A stretch of DNA of 7,436 bases, from the NCBI GenBank assembly GCA_015661965.1, contig DQVA01000134.1, positions 1-7,436 on the forward strand, read 5' to 3'. The position numbers were made by a program, and so were the translations under genes. Positions 1 through 6,099 of the stretch are shown piece by piece. The DNA is from Candidatus Bipolaricaulota bacterium (GTDB lineage Bacteria; Bipolaricaulota; Bipolaricaulia; Bipolaricaulales; Bipolaricaulaceae). The stretch's first letter is position 1. Each line of letters opens with the position of its first letter. A model generated the notes under the pieces. The model saw nothing but the letters and a program-made list of their open reading frames with translations. It was not told the origin of the DNA and ran no database searches.

Positions 1-221
1 AGCACTATGCCCCCGGCCCCCCGCCCCGGCAGCCTCCCCACCACCGACTCCCGCCCCGGGGTCAGGGGGACTCGGTTCACCTCCAGGCCAGCCCCTTGGA
101 GGTAATCGGCCACGAAGTCGGCCATCTCCGCCTCCCCACCGGGGGGGTTGGGACTGGGGATGCGCACCAGCTCCACCAAGAGCTCCTCCAGCTCCCGCCC
201 GATCATTCCCTTGGACTCCAT
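1..221 (-). CDS. M20-family metallo-hydrolase (peptidase/deacylase), N-terminal part only
   Basis: Only the first 73 residues are in the window; the gene continues past the left edge. The protein opens with a helix (GRELEELLVELV, about residues 8-19) followed by RIPSPNPPGGE (20-30), then MADFVADYLQGAGLEV (33-48) and the start of the first core strand (about 69-73). This is the standard N-terminus of the M20 zinc hydrolases (ArgE, DapE, CPG2, aminoacylase, dipeptidases). The zinc-binding residues lie further on and cannot be checked. The ATG at 221-219 follows the TGA of the upstream permease gene by one base and has no clear Shine-Dalgarno sequence, so translation is probably coupled. A second ATG at residue 6 is possible. 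As the last visible gene of a peptide-type ABC operon it probably hydrolyses the imported substrate in the cytoplasm. Substrate class (dipeptide, N-acyl amino acid, carbamate) cannot be told from this fragment. Confidence 0.85.
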   Translation of the reverse strand, partial: MESKGMIGRELEELLVELVRIPSPNPPGGEAEMADFVADYLQGAGLEVNRVPLTPGRESVVGRLPGRGAGGIV

Positions 222-222
222 G

Positions 223-1056
223 TCACACCGCGTTCCGGAGCTTCGGGTCGAGGCGATCCCGGAGGGCATCGCCGACCAGATTGAAGGACAGCACGGACAT
301 GGCCAAAAGCAATCCGGGGAACAGGATGATCCAAGGCGCGCGGATGATATACATCCTCCCCTCGTTCATCATCCCCCCCCAGCTCGGCACGTAGGGGGGG
401 ATGCCCACCCCCAGGAAGTTCAACGCGGCCACCTCCATGATGGAGAAAGCGAACGTGAAGGTGGCCTGGACGATCACAGGGGACAGCAGATTGACAGTGA
501 TATGCCTGAGCAGGATCCGGCCCGAGGCCGCCCCCACCGCCCGGGCTGCCTCCACATACGTGTTCTCCCGCAGGGATAGGGTGGAGCTATAGACCACCCG
601 TACCATCCGGGGGGCCCACACCATGCCCACCGCGATGATCACGTTCACCACCCCCGGCTTCCCAAGGATGGCCATGAGCGCCAGCGCCAAGATGATGGCC
701 GGGAACGCCATGATGGCGTCCACCAACCTCATGACCACCATCCCCACCCGATCGTAGTAGCCGCTCACTACCCCGATGGGCACCCCAAACACAAGGGCGA
801 ACCCGGAGATGGAAAGCCCCAGGAGCAACGTGATCCTAGTGCCCACCAAGGCCCGGCTCAGGATATCCCTGCCGAAGTGGTCGGTACCGAAGGGGTGCGT
901 CGGGTTAGGGGGCAGGAGTCTAGCGGTCAGGTTCAGGGCATCGGGATCAAAGGGGATGAACACGGGCGCCAGCGCCGCCACCACCAGCAGCCCCCCCAAC
1001 ACGATGAGGGCAAACAGCACCGTTTTCCGCCGCAACACCATTTTCGCCAGCCTCAC
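223..1056 (-). CDS. ABC transporter permease, DppC/OppC type (peptide/opine/nickel family)
   Basis: Inner-membrane subunit of a peptide-class ABC importer, 277 aa, about the usual length. Residues 12-32 form the first membrane segment. The periplasmic-side motif HPFGTDHFGRDILSR (54-68), typical of DppC-type permeases, leads into further membrane segments at about 76-98, 111-131 and 136-148, with more after 195. The EAA coupling loop that docks on the ATPase is at about 166-193 (YVEAARAVGAASGRILLRHI). The tail has the family signature LNFLGVGIPPYVPSWGGMM (212-230) and a C-terminal NLVGDALRDRLDPKLR (259-274). The start is a GTG preceded by a GAGGGGG Shine-Dalgarno stretch at about 1060-1066. 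It lies 10 bases after the DppB-type gene and runs 1 base before the M20 gene, so all three are co-transcribed. It must pair with that neighbour and with ATPases not present in this window. Confidence 0.96.
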   Translation of the reverse strand: MRLAKMVLRRKTVLFALIVLGGLLVVAALAPVFIPFDPDALNLTARLLPPNPTHPFGTDHFGRDILSRALVGTRITLLLGLSISGFALVFGVPIGVVSGYYDRVGMVVMRLVDAIMAFPAIILALALMAILGKPGVVNVIIAVGMVWAPRMVRVVYSSTLSLRENTYVEAARAVGAASGRILLRHITVNLLSPVIVQATFTFAFSIMEVAALNFLGVGIPPYVPSWGGMMNEGRMYIIRAPWIILFPGLLLAMSVLSFNLVGDALRDRLDPKLRNAV

Positions 1057-1066
1057 GGGAGCCCCC

Positions 1067-2014
1067 TCATCGGTACCGGATCCGCGGGTCCAAAAAGGCG
1101 TAGGTGAGGTCGGTGAAGAAGTTCACCAGCACGTACAGCACCGCTACCACCAGCATGATGCCCTGGATGACCGGGTAATCCCGTTTGAGCACCGACTGCA
1201 CGATCAAACTCCCGATGCCAGGCAGGGCGAACACGTTCTCGGTGACCACCGCCCCCGACACGAGAGAGGCGAAGGTGAACGAGATCACGGTGGTTATCGG
1301 GATGGCCGCGTTTCGGAGGGCGTGCTTCACGATCACCACCGGCTGGGAAAGGCCCTTGGCCTTGGCGGTGGTGATGTAATCGGCCCGCAGCACGTCAAGC
1401 ATGCTGGAGCGGGCGGTTCTCGCCACCAAAGCTGCGTTTACAAACCCCAAGGAGAACGCAGGCAGTATCAAGCTCTTGAGGTTGGCGATGTTCCCGGTGG
1501 CGATCACAGAGGTAAACCCAGAGCTGGGGAGCAGATGGAGCTTCCCGGCGAACACCACCATCAGCATCAGCCCCAGCCAAAAGCTGGGGATGGAGGCCCC
1601 GGCCAGGGCCACCAGCAATAGCAGGTTATCCAACCAGGAGTTGGGCCTGATGGCGGCGATGATCCCGGCCGGGATTCCCAGCCCCGCCACTACCAGCAAA
1701 GCCATGCTCCCCAGGAACACACTGGTCTCGGCCCGCTCGCCGATCATCTTGAGGACCGGCTGGCGGTGAAACAGGGACTCCCCCAGATTACCCTGGAACA
1801 GGTTCACAAAGTAGCGGGCGAACTGAACCGGAAGCGGCCTATCCAGCCCCCAGGTGGCCTTCAGGTTGGCGATCTGTTCCGGGGTGGCGTTGGGGCCAAG
1901 TAGGACCGAGGCTGGGTCGCCTGGAATGAGCTGCATAAACACGAAGGTGATGGTGACCACGAGCAGGGTGCTGAGGACCATCCCCAGGCCTCGCCGGGCA
2001 ATGAACGAAAGCAT
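1067..2014 (-). CDS. ABC transporter permease, DppB/OppB type (peptide/opine/nickel family)
   Basis: First membrane subunit of the importer, 315 aa, normal for the family. It has an N-terminal membrane segment (about 9-30) ending in FMQLIPGDPA (26-35), the hallmark of DppB/OppB permeases, then a periplasmic stretch with WGLDRPLPVQFARY (55-68) and GNLGESL (75-81). Five further hydrophobic segments follow at about 99-122, 128-156, 181-199, 236-258 and 284-303. The EAA loop that contacts the ATPase is at about 212-239 (DYITTAKAKGLSQPVVIVKH). The conserved ENVFALPGIGSL (259-270) and C-terminal AFLDPRIRYR complete the signature. The ATG at 2014 follows an AGGAGGGGGA purine stretch (2022-2031). It lies 76 bases after the binding-protein gene, across a strong stem-loop, and 10 bases before the second permease. 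Substrate specificity is not set by this subunit. Confidence 0.97.
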   Translation of the reverse strand: MLSFIARRGLGMVLSTLLVVTITFVFMQLIPGDPASVLLGPNATPEQIANLKATWGLDRPLPVQFARYFVNLFQGNLGESLFHRQPVLKMIGERAETSVFLGSMALLVVAGLGIPAGIIAAIRPNSWLDNLLLLVALAGASIPSFWLGLMLMVVFAGKLHLLPSSGFTSVIATGNIANLKSLILPAFSLGFVNAALVARTARSSMLDVLRADYITTAKAKGLSQPVVIVKHALRNAAIPITTVISFTFASLVSGAVVTENVFALPGIGSLIVQSVLKRDYPVIQGIMLVVAVLYVLVNFFTDLTYAFLDPRIRYR

Positions 2015-2025
2015 TCCCTCGTCCC

Positions 2026-2031
2026 CCTCCT
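2026..2031 (-). promoter_or_regulatory. Ribosome binding site of the DppB-type gene
   Basis: AGGAGG on the minus strand, continuing as GGGA toward the ATG at 2014. The distance from AGGAGG to the ATG is 11 bases, slightly long, but the continuing G-rich stretch may shift the pairing closer. It lies just past the intercistronic stem-loop, so ribosomes can load independently on the permease message. Confidence 0.55.
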
Positions 2032-2043
2032 AATTTCCCAACA

Positions 2044-2076
2044 GAGGCCCCCCACCGAGAAACGATGGGGGGCCTC
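2044..2076 (-). promoter_or_regulatory. Intercistronic stem-loop between binding-protein and permease genes
   Basis: An 11-base inverted repeat, GAGGCCCCCCA at 2044-2054 and its complement TGGGGGGCCTC at 2066-2076, with an 11-base loop. It starts 14 bases after the stop codon of the solute-binding-protein gene. In the direction of transcription it is followed by TGTTGGGAAATTAGG, with no U-tract, so it is not a classic intrinsic terminator. Hairpins at this place in binding-protein operons (as between malE and malF) are known to stabilise the upstream message or attenuate read-through, giving more binding protein than permease. That role is inferred here. Confidence 0.7.
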
Positions 2077-2090
2077 AGCTGCCTGCTAGC

Positions 2091-3659
2091 TCACTTCCTC
2101 CAGGCGTTCCAGAAATAGGGCGACAGCATGGGTGGATGTTCAGTCCCGTAGCCGCCGCCGATCTCGGACCGCATCAGGTGGAGCTGATAGGCGTCCCCGA
2201 ACTTCACGGCGGGCACTTGCTCGTACCACAGGCACATGATCTCCTCCCACTTGGCATAGCGGGCGTCGAAGTCGGTGATGCGGTTGAGCTCGGTGCGCAG
2301 CCGCTGGATCTCCGGGGTGTCCCACCAGCCAGCGTAGGCGGGGTTCAGCATGAGCACCAGCGATGGGTCCGGGGAGGTGCTGTAGAAGGAGAACGCCATC
2401 TCCCACTGGGGGTTGTCCTTGTCGTTGCGGCGGGCGAAGAAGGTGGCCTTGTCGTACACCTGGAGATCCACGTTGAACCCGGCCCGGCGTAGCTGATCCG
2501 CCACCACCAACGACTGGTTGTACTGGGCAGTCATGTCCTGGGCCACGATCAGCCGCACCGGCTCGCCGTTGTAGCCGGCCTCGGCCGCTAGCTGCCTGGC
2601 GCGCTCCGGATCGGCCTGGTCATAGGCCCCGATGCAGGCGTCGGTGTACCAGCGGATGCCTGGCGCGAAGTAGGAGCCGTTCAGGCTCCAGAACATGGGA
2701 TCGCCGTAGCCAGCAAGCATGATCGGCTCCATATCCAATGCGGCCAAAATGGCCTGGCGGATCTTCACGTTGGCGGTGAGCCCCGTCTTGTTGTTCAGCA
2801 GGGCAATGGGGTAGATGGGCGGGTGGTCGGTGATGATGGAGGTGATGTTCGGGTCGTCCTTGACGCTGGGGTAGAGGTCGTTGGGGATGTTGACCACGTA
2901 GTCGTAGGTACCGGCCTGGATGCCCACCAGGCGGGCGTTGTCCTCGGGGACGATGAAGAACTTGAGCTGGTCGAAGTAGGCCACCCGCTGGCCGGCGTAG
3001 CCGCTGGGCTCCCCCTGCGGGCTGGCGTAGTCAGCGAACCGCTCAATTAGGATATAGTCCCCGGACTTCCACTCTACGAATTTGTAGGGACCGGTCCCGA
3101 TATATTGATCGGGAGAGAGTGGTTGGTCCCCAGCGGCCTCCGCGATCTCCGCCGGGTAGATTACAGCGCCACCGTAGATATTGGCGAGGTAGAAATCGAA
3201 GGGACCGAACGGCTCGTCCAACCTGATTTGAACGGTGTAGTCGTCCAGTGCCTCTATCCCGGTCACGTGGACCCACAAGGCCTTGGAGGTGAGGCCGTAA
3301 TTCCCCCAGCGGGTCAAAGAAGCGATCACGTCAGCGGCGGTCATCTCCTTTCCGTTGTGGAACCTGACGCCGTGGCGCAGGCGGAGGGTGGCCAAGGTGC
3401 CGTCCTCGCTCAGCTCCCAGGACTCGAGCAAGAGCGGCTGGGGGGCGTAGTCTTCGTCGAAGGCGAACAGCGTCTCGAACATGTGCCGGGCGGGGATGCT
3501 GGCAGCCACCCCGGTGGTCATTTGCATGTCCAGGGTGCCTGGTTCTGAGGCCAGGGCTACCCTCATCGTTCCCCCGTAATTGGGTCCCTCCGCCCATGCG
3601 GACAGACCGCCGGCGATCAACAGCAGACTTGCCAATAGAGCAGCATTCCTAAGCTTCAC
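2091..3659 (-). CDS. ABC transporter substrate-binding protein, family 5 (peptide/opine type), secreted
   Basis: Periplasmic receptor of the importer, 522 aa as started here. Residues 1-23 are a signal peptide: basic MKLR, hydrophobic core AALLASLLLIAGGLS, likely signal peptidase I cut AWA|EG. There is no lipobox cysteine, so it is predicted to be soluble rather than a lipoprotein. Mature sequence begins NYGGTMRVALASEPGTLDMQ (27-46), followed by LLLESWELSEDG (76-87), LRHGVRFHNGKEMTAADV (94-111) and IGTGPYKFVEWKSGDY, in the order and spacing of the SBP_bac_5 fold. I chose the GTG at 3659 over an upstream in-frame GTG at 3674 because AAAGGAG lies 5 bases before 3659 and because this gives a normal signal peptide; the longer start would place the ribosome site inside the coding region. 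The family binds di/oligopeptides, opines, nickel, glutathione or sugars, and the ligand cannot be predicted from sequence alone. The gene opens the transport operon and may be controlled by the regulator upstream. Confidence 0.96.
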   Translation of the reverse strand: MKLRNAALLASLLLIAGGLSAWAEGPNYGGTMRVALASEPGTLDMQMTTGVAASIPARHMFETLFAFDEDYAPQPLLLESWELSEDGTLATLRLRHGVRFHNGKEMTAADVIASLTRWGNYGLTSKALWVHVTGIEALDDYTVQIRLDEPFGPFDFYLANIYGGAVIYPAEIAEAAGDQPLSPDQYIGTGPYKFVEWKSGDYILIERFADYASPQGEPSGYAGQRVAYFDQLKFFIVPEDNARLVGIQAGTYDYVVNIPNDLYPSVKDDPNITSIITDHPPIYPIALLNNKTGLTANVKIRQAILAALDMEPIMLAGYGDPMFWSLNGSYFAPGIRWYTDACIGAYDQADPERARQLAAEAGYNGEPVRLIVAQDMTAQYNQSLVVADQLRRAGFNVDLQVYDKATFFARRNDKDNPQWEMAFSFYSTSPDPSLVLMLNPAYAGWWDTPEIQRLRTELNRITDFDARYAKWEEIMCLWYEQVPAVKFGDAYQLHLMRSEIGGGYGTEHPPMLSPYFWNAWRK

Positions 3660-3664
3660 ACGAT

Positions 3665-3671
3665 CTCCTTT
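3665..3671 (-). promoter_or_regulatory. Ribosome binding site fixing the start of the binding-protein gene
   Basis: AAAGGAG on the minus strand, 5 bases before the GTG at 3659-3657. It overlaps the upstream in-frame GTG at 3674, which would therefore not be a usable start. Confidence 0.8.
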
Positions 3672-3680
3672 CACTTCGCT

Positions 3681-3693
3681 ATGGTTCTACCAT
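3681..3693. promoter_or_regulatory. Candidate GntR/FadR-type operator ahead of the transport operon
   Basis: ATGGT-TCT-ACCAT is a perfect inverted repeat with 5-base arms and a 3-base spacer. The core TGGTnnnACCA matches the general form of FadR-subfamily GntR operators (TnGTnnnACnA). It ends about 10 bases before the Shine-Dalgarno of the binding-protein gene and overlaps a weak extended -10-like TGGTAGAAC (3692-3684, minus strand). A repressor bound here would block transcription of the transport operon. The adjacent regulator gene belongs to this subfamily. Binding itself is inferred. Confidence 0.5.
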
Positions 3694-3753
3694 CCGCGTA
3701 AGTTGCCTAGTGGATCCGTTTCCGTCGAGTCACCCCCCTTTTTTCAAAAGTTG

Positions 3754-4503
3754 TCATCCCCCATCGGTGCAAAACAGGATATGCTCAGGTTGGCCATCGC
3801 CGTCCTGGACCAGGCGCCACATGCGGGCCCAGTGGTCGCGCATGGTCCGGGCGGCCAGCTTGGAATCCCCCGCCTCCACCGCCTCCAGGATGCGCCCGTG
3901 GAGCTCAGCCACGCTGGAGATGCCTTGCTCGTCCCGGAAGTAATATTTACGGGTGAACTCCCGATAAAGATGCTGGTCCATGGTGTTGATCAGGGGGATC
4001 AGGGCCGAGGCCAAAAGGTCGTTCCCCGCCGCCGCCACCAGCGCCAGGTGGAACTCCTTGTCGGTGTCGAAGTAGCGTTCGAAGCCCTCCCGGTGGGCGA
4101 GCTTGACCAGTCGGTGGAAGATGTCCTCCAGGCGCTTCAGGTCCTCGGGGGTGCGTTTGACGGCGGCGGCGGCGGCCACCGGGGGCTCCAGGAGGCCTCG
4201 CGCCTCCATGATCTCAAGACAACTGGCCTCGTTTTCCAGCAGCACCAACGCCTCCCGCACGATGGAGTCAGTGGGGTTGGCCACGAAATTGCCGATCCCG
4301 GGACGGGCCTCGATCACCCCCACCGCGGCCAAGGCGGCCAAAGCCTCCCTGACGGTGGGGCGGGAGACGCCCATCAACTGGGCCAGTTCCGCCTCCGGGG
4401 GGAGGCGGGAGCCGACGGGGAAGACGCCGGATTTGATGGCCTGGAGGACCTGCTGGGCCACTGCGCTGGAGGCTTTGGCCGGCCGTACCTTTTCGAATTT
4501 CAT
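3754..4503 (-). CDS. GntR-family transcriptional regulator, FadR subfamily with FCD ligand domain
   Basis: A 249-aa cytoplasmic DNA-binding protein of typical FadR/FCD length. The N-terminal winged helix-turn-helix is at about residues 9-75, with GSRLPPEAELAQLMGVSRPT (31-50), recognition helix SRPTVREALAAL (47-58) and wing VIEARPGIGNFV (63-74). The all-helical FCD ligand domain follows (about 95-230). It keeps the residues of the metal/ligand site: D148 and H152 in DKEFH, H202 in ELHGRI and H224 in MRDHW. FCD proteins of this kind usually bind carboxylate or amino-acid ligands through the metal and are most often repressors relieved by ligand. The ATG at 4503 lacks a good Shine-Dalgarno and no in-frame ATG, GTG or TTG lies upstream before a stop. 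The gene is divergent from the PLP enzyme and 94 bases ahead of the transport operon on the same strand, so it probably controls both and itself. Confidence 0.95.
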   Translation of the reverse strand: MKFEKVRPAKASSAVAQQVLQAIKSGVFPVGSRLPPEAELAQLMGVSRPTVREALAALAAVGVIEARPGIGNFVANPTDSIVREALVLLENEASCLEIMEARGLLEPPVAAAAAVKRTPEDLKRLEDIFHRLVKLAHREGFERYFDTDKEFHLALVAAAGNDLLASALIPLINTMDQHLYREFTRKYYFRDEQGISSVAELHGRILEAVEAGDSKLAARTMRDHWARMWRLVQDGDGQPEHILFCTDGG

Positions 4504-4510
4504 CCCGAGG

Positions 4511-4529
4511 GGCAGGTTGTCAACCTGCC
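4511..4529. promoter_or_regulatory. Candidate operator: perfect 19-base palindrome between divergent genes
   Basis: GGCAGGTTG-T-CAACCTGCC, arms of 9 bases around a single central T. It begins 7 bases upstream of the regulator's start codon. It would cover +2 to +20 of the regulator's predicted transcript and contains the predicted -35 box of the PLP-enzyme promoter, so one bound dimer could shut off both directions. A one-base loop makes an RNA hairpin unlikely, which favours a DNA operator. The GGT and ACC half-sites resemble GntR-family sites, but the inner spacing is 5 bases rather than the 3 usual for FadR-type operators. Confidence 0.6.
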
Positions 4530-4546
4530 TGACAGCATGATAGCAT
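4517..4546 (+). promoter_or_regulatory. Predicted sigma70-type promoter for the PLP enzyme gene
   Basis: TTGTCA (4517-4522), spacer 18, TAGCAT (4541-4546) with an extended -10 TG at 4538-4539. The -35 matches consensus at 5 of 6 bases and the -10 at 4 of 6. Transcription would start near 4553. The -35 lies inside the palindrome 4511-4529. Confidence 0.45.
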
Positions 4547-4565
4547 TACAGGAGCGGGCGGTCAA
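4537..4565 (-). promoter_or_regulatory. Predicted sigma70-type promoter for the GntR regulator
   Basis: On the minus strand: TTGACC (4565-4560), spacer 17, TATCAT (4542-4537), preceded by the extended -10 dinucleotide TG (4545-4544). Both boxes match consensus at 5 of 6 bases. The predicted start is near 4530, giving a 27-base leader that carries the palindrome from +2. Its -10 overlaps the opposite-strand -10 of the PLP gene promoter by two bases, so the two promoters should exclude each other. Confidence 0.6.
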
Positions 4566-4588
4566 GACCTGCTTCAAAGGAGCGTGAC

Positions 4589-6064
4589 GTGATCGACCTA
4601 ACGGTGCACGAACAGCAGCTGGAGAGGACGGCCAAACGAGCCCGGGAGCGGGGCATCATCGTCCCCACCTTCAAACAGATGCGGGACCCGGAAAAATACG
4701 TGCCGGACCAAATCAAGGAACGGCTCAAGGCCATCGGCCTGTGGGACCTGCACCCCTTGAACCTGTTCCGCATCACCTGGAAGAACGAGCCCACCCCCAA
4801 GGGGGGCCTGTACGGGGGGGTCAACTACCTGGAGCTCCCGGAGGAGCTCACCGGGGTGCCGGCCCGCATCTTCGCCCTGGTGGGAAGATGGTTCCCCACC
4901 GGCTCCCATAAGGTGGGGGCCACCTTCGGGTGCCTGGCGCCGCGGCTGGTCACCGGCCAGTTCGACCCCACCTTCCACAAGGCCGTCTGGCCCTCCACCG
5001 GCAACTACTGCCGCGGGGGGGCGTATGTGGCCAACCTGTTAGCTTGCGAGTCCATCGCCATCCTGCCCGAGGAGATGTCCCGGGAACGGTTCGAGTGGCT
5101 CTCTAAGGTGGCCGGAGAGGTGATCGCCACCCCGGGCTGCGAGTCCAACGTGTGGGAGATCTTCCAGAAGTGCAAGGAGCTTCAGGCTACCCGGGACAAC
5201 ATCATGATCTTTAACCAGTTCGATGAACCGGGGAACCACCTGTGGCACTATGCGGTCACCGGCCCGGCCATGGAGGAGGTCCTGCAAGCCGAACTCGGGG
5301 AGGGACAGCGCCTGGCCGGCCTGTTCCTAACCTCGGGTTCCGCCGGCACCCTGGGCTGTGCCGACTACATCAAGGGGAAATTCCCCCAAGCCAAGCTCGC
5401 CGTGGGCGAGGCATGGGAGTGCCCCACCCTGCTCATCAACGGGTTCGGCGGCCACCGCATCGAGGGGATCGGGGACAAACACGTCCCCTGGATCCACAAC
5501 GTGCGGAACACGGACCTGGTGGCGGCCATCGACGACGAGTTCCCCATGCGGCTGATCCGCCTGTTCAATGAGCCGGCCGGCCAGGAGTTCTTGGTCAAGC
5601 AGGGGGTGCCGGAGGCGCTGGTGGAAAGACTGCCTTGGCTGGGGATCTCCTCCGCCGCCAACTTGATTGGGGCCATCAAGCTGGCCAAATACTACGAACT
5701 TTCCTCCCGCGATGCCATCCTCACCGTGTTCACCGACTCCATGGAGCTCTATGGCTCCCGGCTCCAGGAGCTGCGGGGAAAATACGGCCCGTACGACGAG
5801 CGGCAGGCGGCCATCGACTACCAGGCGTTCCTCCTGGGGATCACCACCGACCACATGCTGGAGCTCTCCTATTGGGACCGCAAGCGCATCCACAACCTGA
5901 AGTACTACACCTGGGTGGAGCAGATGGGAAAGTCCGCCGAGGAGCTCGAGGCCCAGTGGTACGATTGGCCTGACTGGTGGGACCGCATCCATCGCCAGGT
6001 GGAGGAGATCGATCGGCTGATCGAGGAGTTCAACCGCCGGGTGGGGCTGCTTTCCCAGCTTTGA
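4589..6064 (+). CDS. PLP-dependent fold-type II enzyme (TrpB/cysteine-synthase-like), reaction unassigned
   Basis: A 491-aa cytoplasmic pyridoxal-phosphate enzyme. WFPTGSHKVGATFG (101-114) supplies the Schiff-base lysine K108 in a context close to TrpB (TGxHK). WPSTGNYCRGGAYVA (134-148) corresponds to the substrate-binding SxGN loop. LTSGSAGTLGCADY (247-260) is the glycine-rich loop that holds the cofactor phosphate. The order and spacing fit fold type II (PF00291), which covers beta-replacement and beta-elimination enzymes: cysteine synthase, threonine and serine deaminases, TrpB, diaminopropionate ammonia-lyase. It is longer than CysK (about 310 aa), with about 90 residues before the lysine region and an acidic, helical C-terminus (VEEIDRLIEEFNRRVG). 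The GTG start follows AAGGAG (4577-4582) by 6 bases. A lyase or deaminase acting on an amino acid from the adjacent transport/M20 pathway is plausible; E. coli pairs YgeX with the M20 protein YgeY. The exact substrate is not known. Confidence 0.9.
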   Translation: MIDLTVHEQQLERTAKRARERGIIVPTFKQMRDPEKYVPDQIKERLKAIGLWDLHPLNLFRITWKNEPTPKGGLYGGVNYLELPEELTGVPARIFALVGRWFPTGSHKVGATFGCLAPRLVTGQFDPTFHKAVWPSTGNYCRGGAYVANLLACESIAILPEEMSRERFEWLSKVAGEVIATPGCESNVWEIFQKCKELQATRDNIMIFNQFDEPGNHLWHYAVTGPAMEEVLQAELGEGQRLAGLFLTSGSAGTLGCADYIKGKFPQAKLAVGEAWECPTLLINGFGGHRIEGIGDKHVPWIHNVRNTDLVAAIDDEFPMRLIRLFNEPAGQEFLVKQGVPEALVERLPWLGISSAANLIGAIKLAKYYELSSRDAILTVFTDSMELYGSRLQELRGKYGPYDERQAAIDYQAFLLGITTDHMLELSYWDRKRIHNLKYYTWVEQMGKSAEELEAQWYDWPDWWDRIHRQVEEIDRLIEEFNRRVGLLSQL

Positions 6065-6065
6065 C

Positions 6066-6099
6066 CTCCAAGGGCCGGGGGCGCCCCCGGCCCTTGGGG
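6066..6099 (+). terminator. Long GC-rich palindrome after the PLP gene, likely transcription stop or 3' stabiliser
   Basis: A perfect 30-base palindrome at 6068-6097: arms CCAAGGGCCGGGGGC and GCCCCCGGCCCTTGG. It is extended by a G-U and a C-G pair to 6066-6099 and begins one base after the TGA. The RNA hairpin would be extremely stable. The downstream bases are GGGGACTTTCCC with no real U-tract, so it is not a textbook intrinsic terminator. It may work by hairpin strength alone, pause RNA polymerase, or protect the message end. Its right arm overlaps the -35 box of the next promoter. Confidence 0.65.

Noticed and set aside
371..402. Inverted repeat of C8 and G7 runs (ATCCCCCCC / GGGGGGGAT) inside the DppC-type gene
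   Set aside because: It encodes the conserved GIPPYVPSWGGM motif with the G/C-ending codons usual here, so the repeat is explained by coding. The runs are a possible place for sequencing error, but the frame is intact.
776..1621. 281-codon plus-strand open frame across both permease genes
   Set aside because: It spans the junction of two clear permease genes on the other strand and encodes His/Gly/Gln-rich sequence without any family feature.
3660..3753. Promoter for the transport operon in the gap after the GntR gene
   Set aside because: The best candidate is an extended -10-like TGGTAGAAC at 3692-3684 with no matching -35, so I could not support a promoter. The operon may be read from the regulator's promoter or a non-consensus one.
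3750..3756. GTTGTCA heptamer at the end of the GntR gene, shared with the core of the 4511-4529 palindrome
   Set aside because: Only 7 of 9 core bases match, there is no symmetric second arm, and it overlaps the stop codon. A 7-base match is easily chance.
3580..4587. 335-codon open frame on the plus strand opposite the GntR gene
   Set aside because: It lies antisense to a well-supported regulator, has histidine/glycine-rich low-complexity sequence with no recognisable domain, and arises from the GC-rich codon bias of the true gene.
5327..5992. 221-codon minus-strand open frame inside the PLP gene
   Set aside because: Antisense shadow of a conserved enzyme gene, with no ribosome site or recognisable motif.
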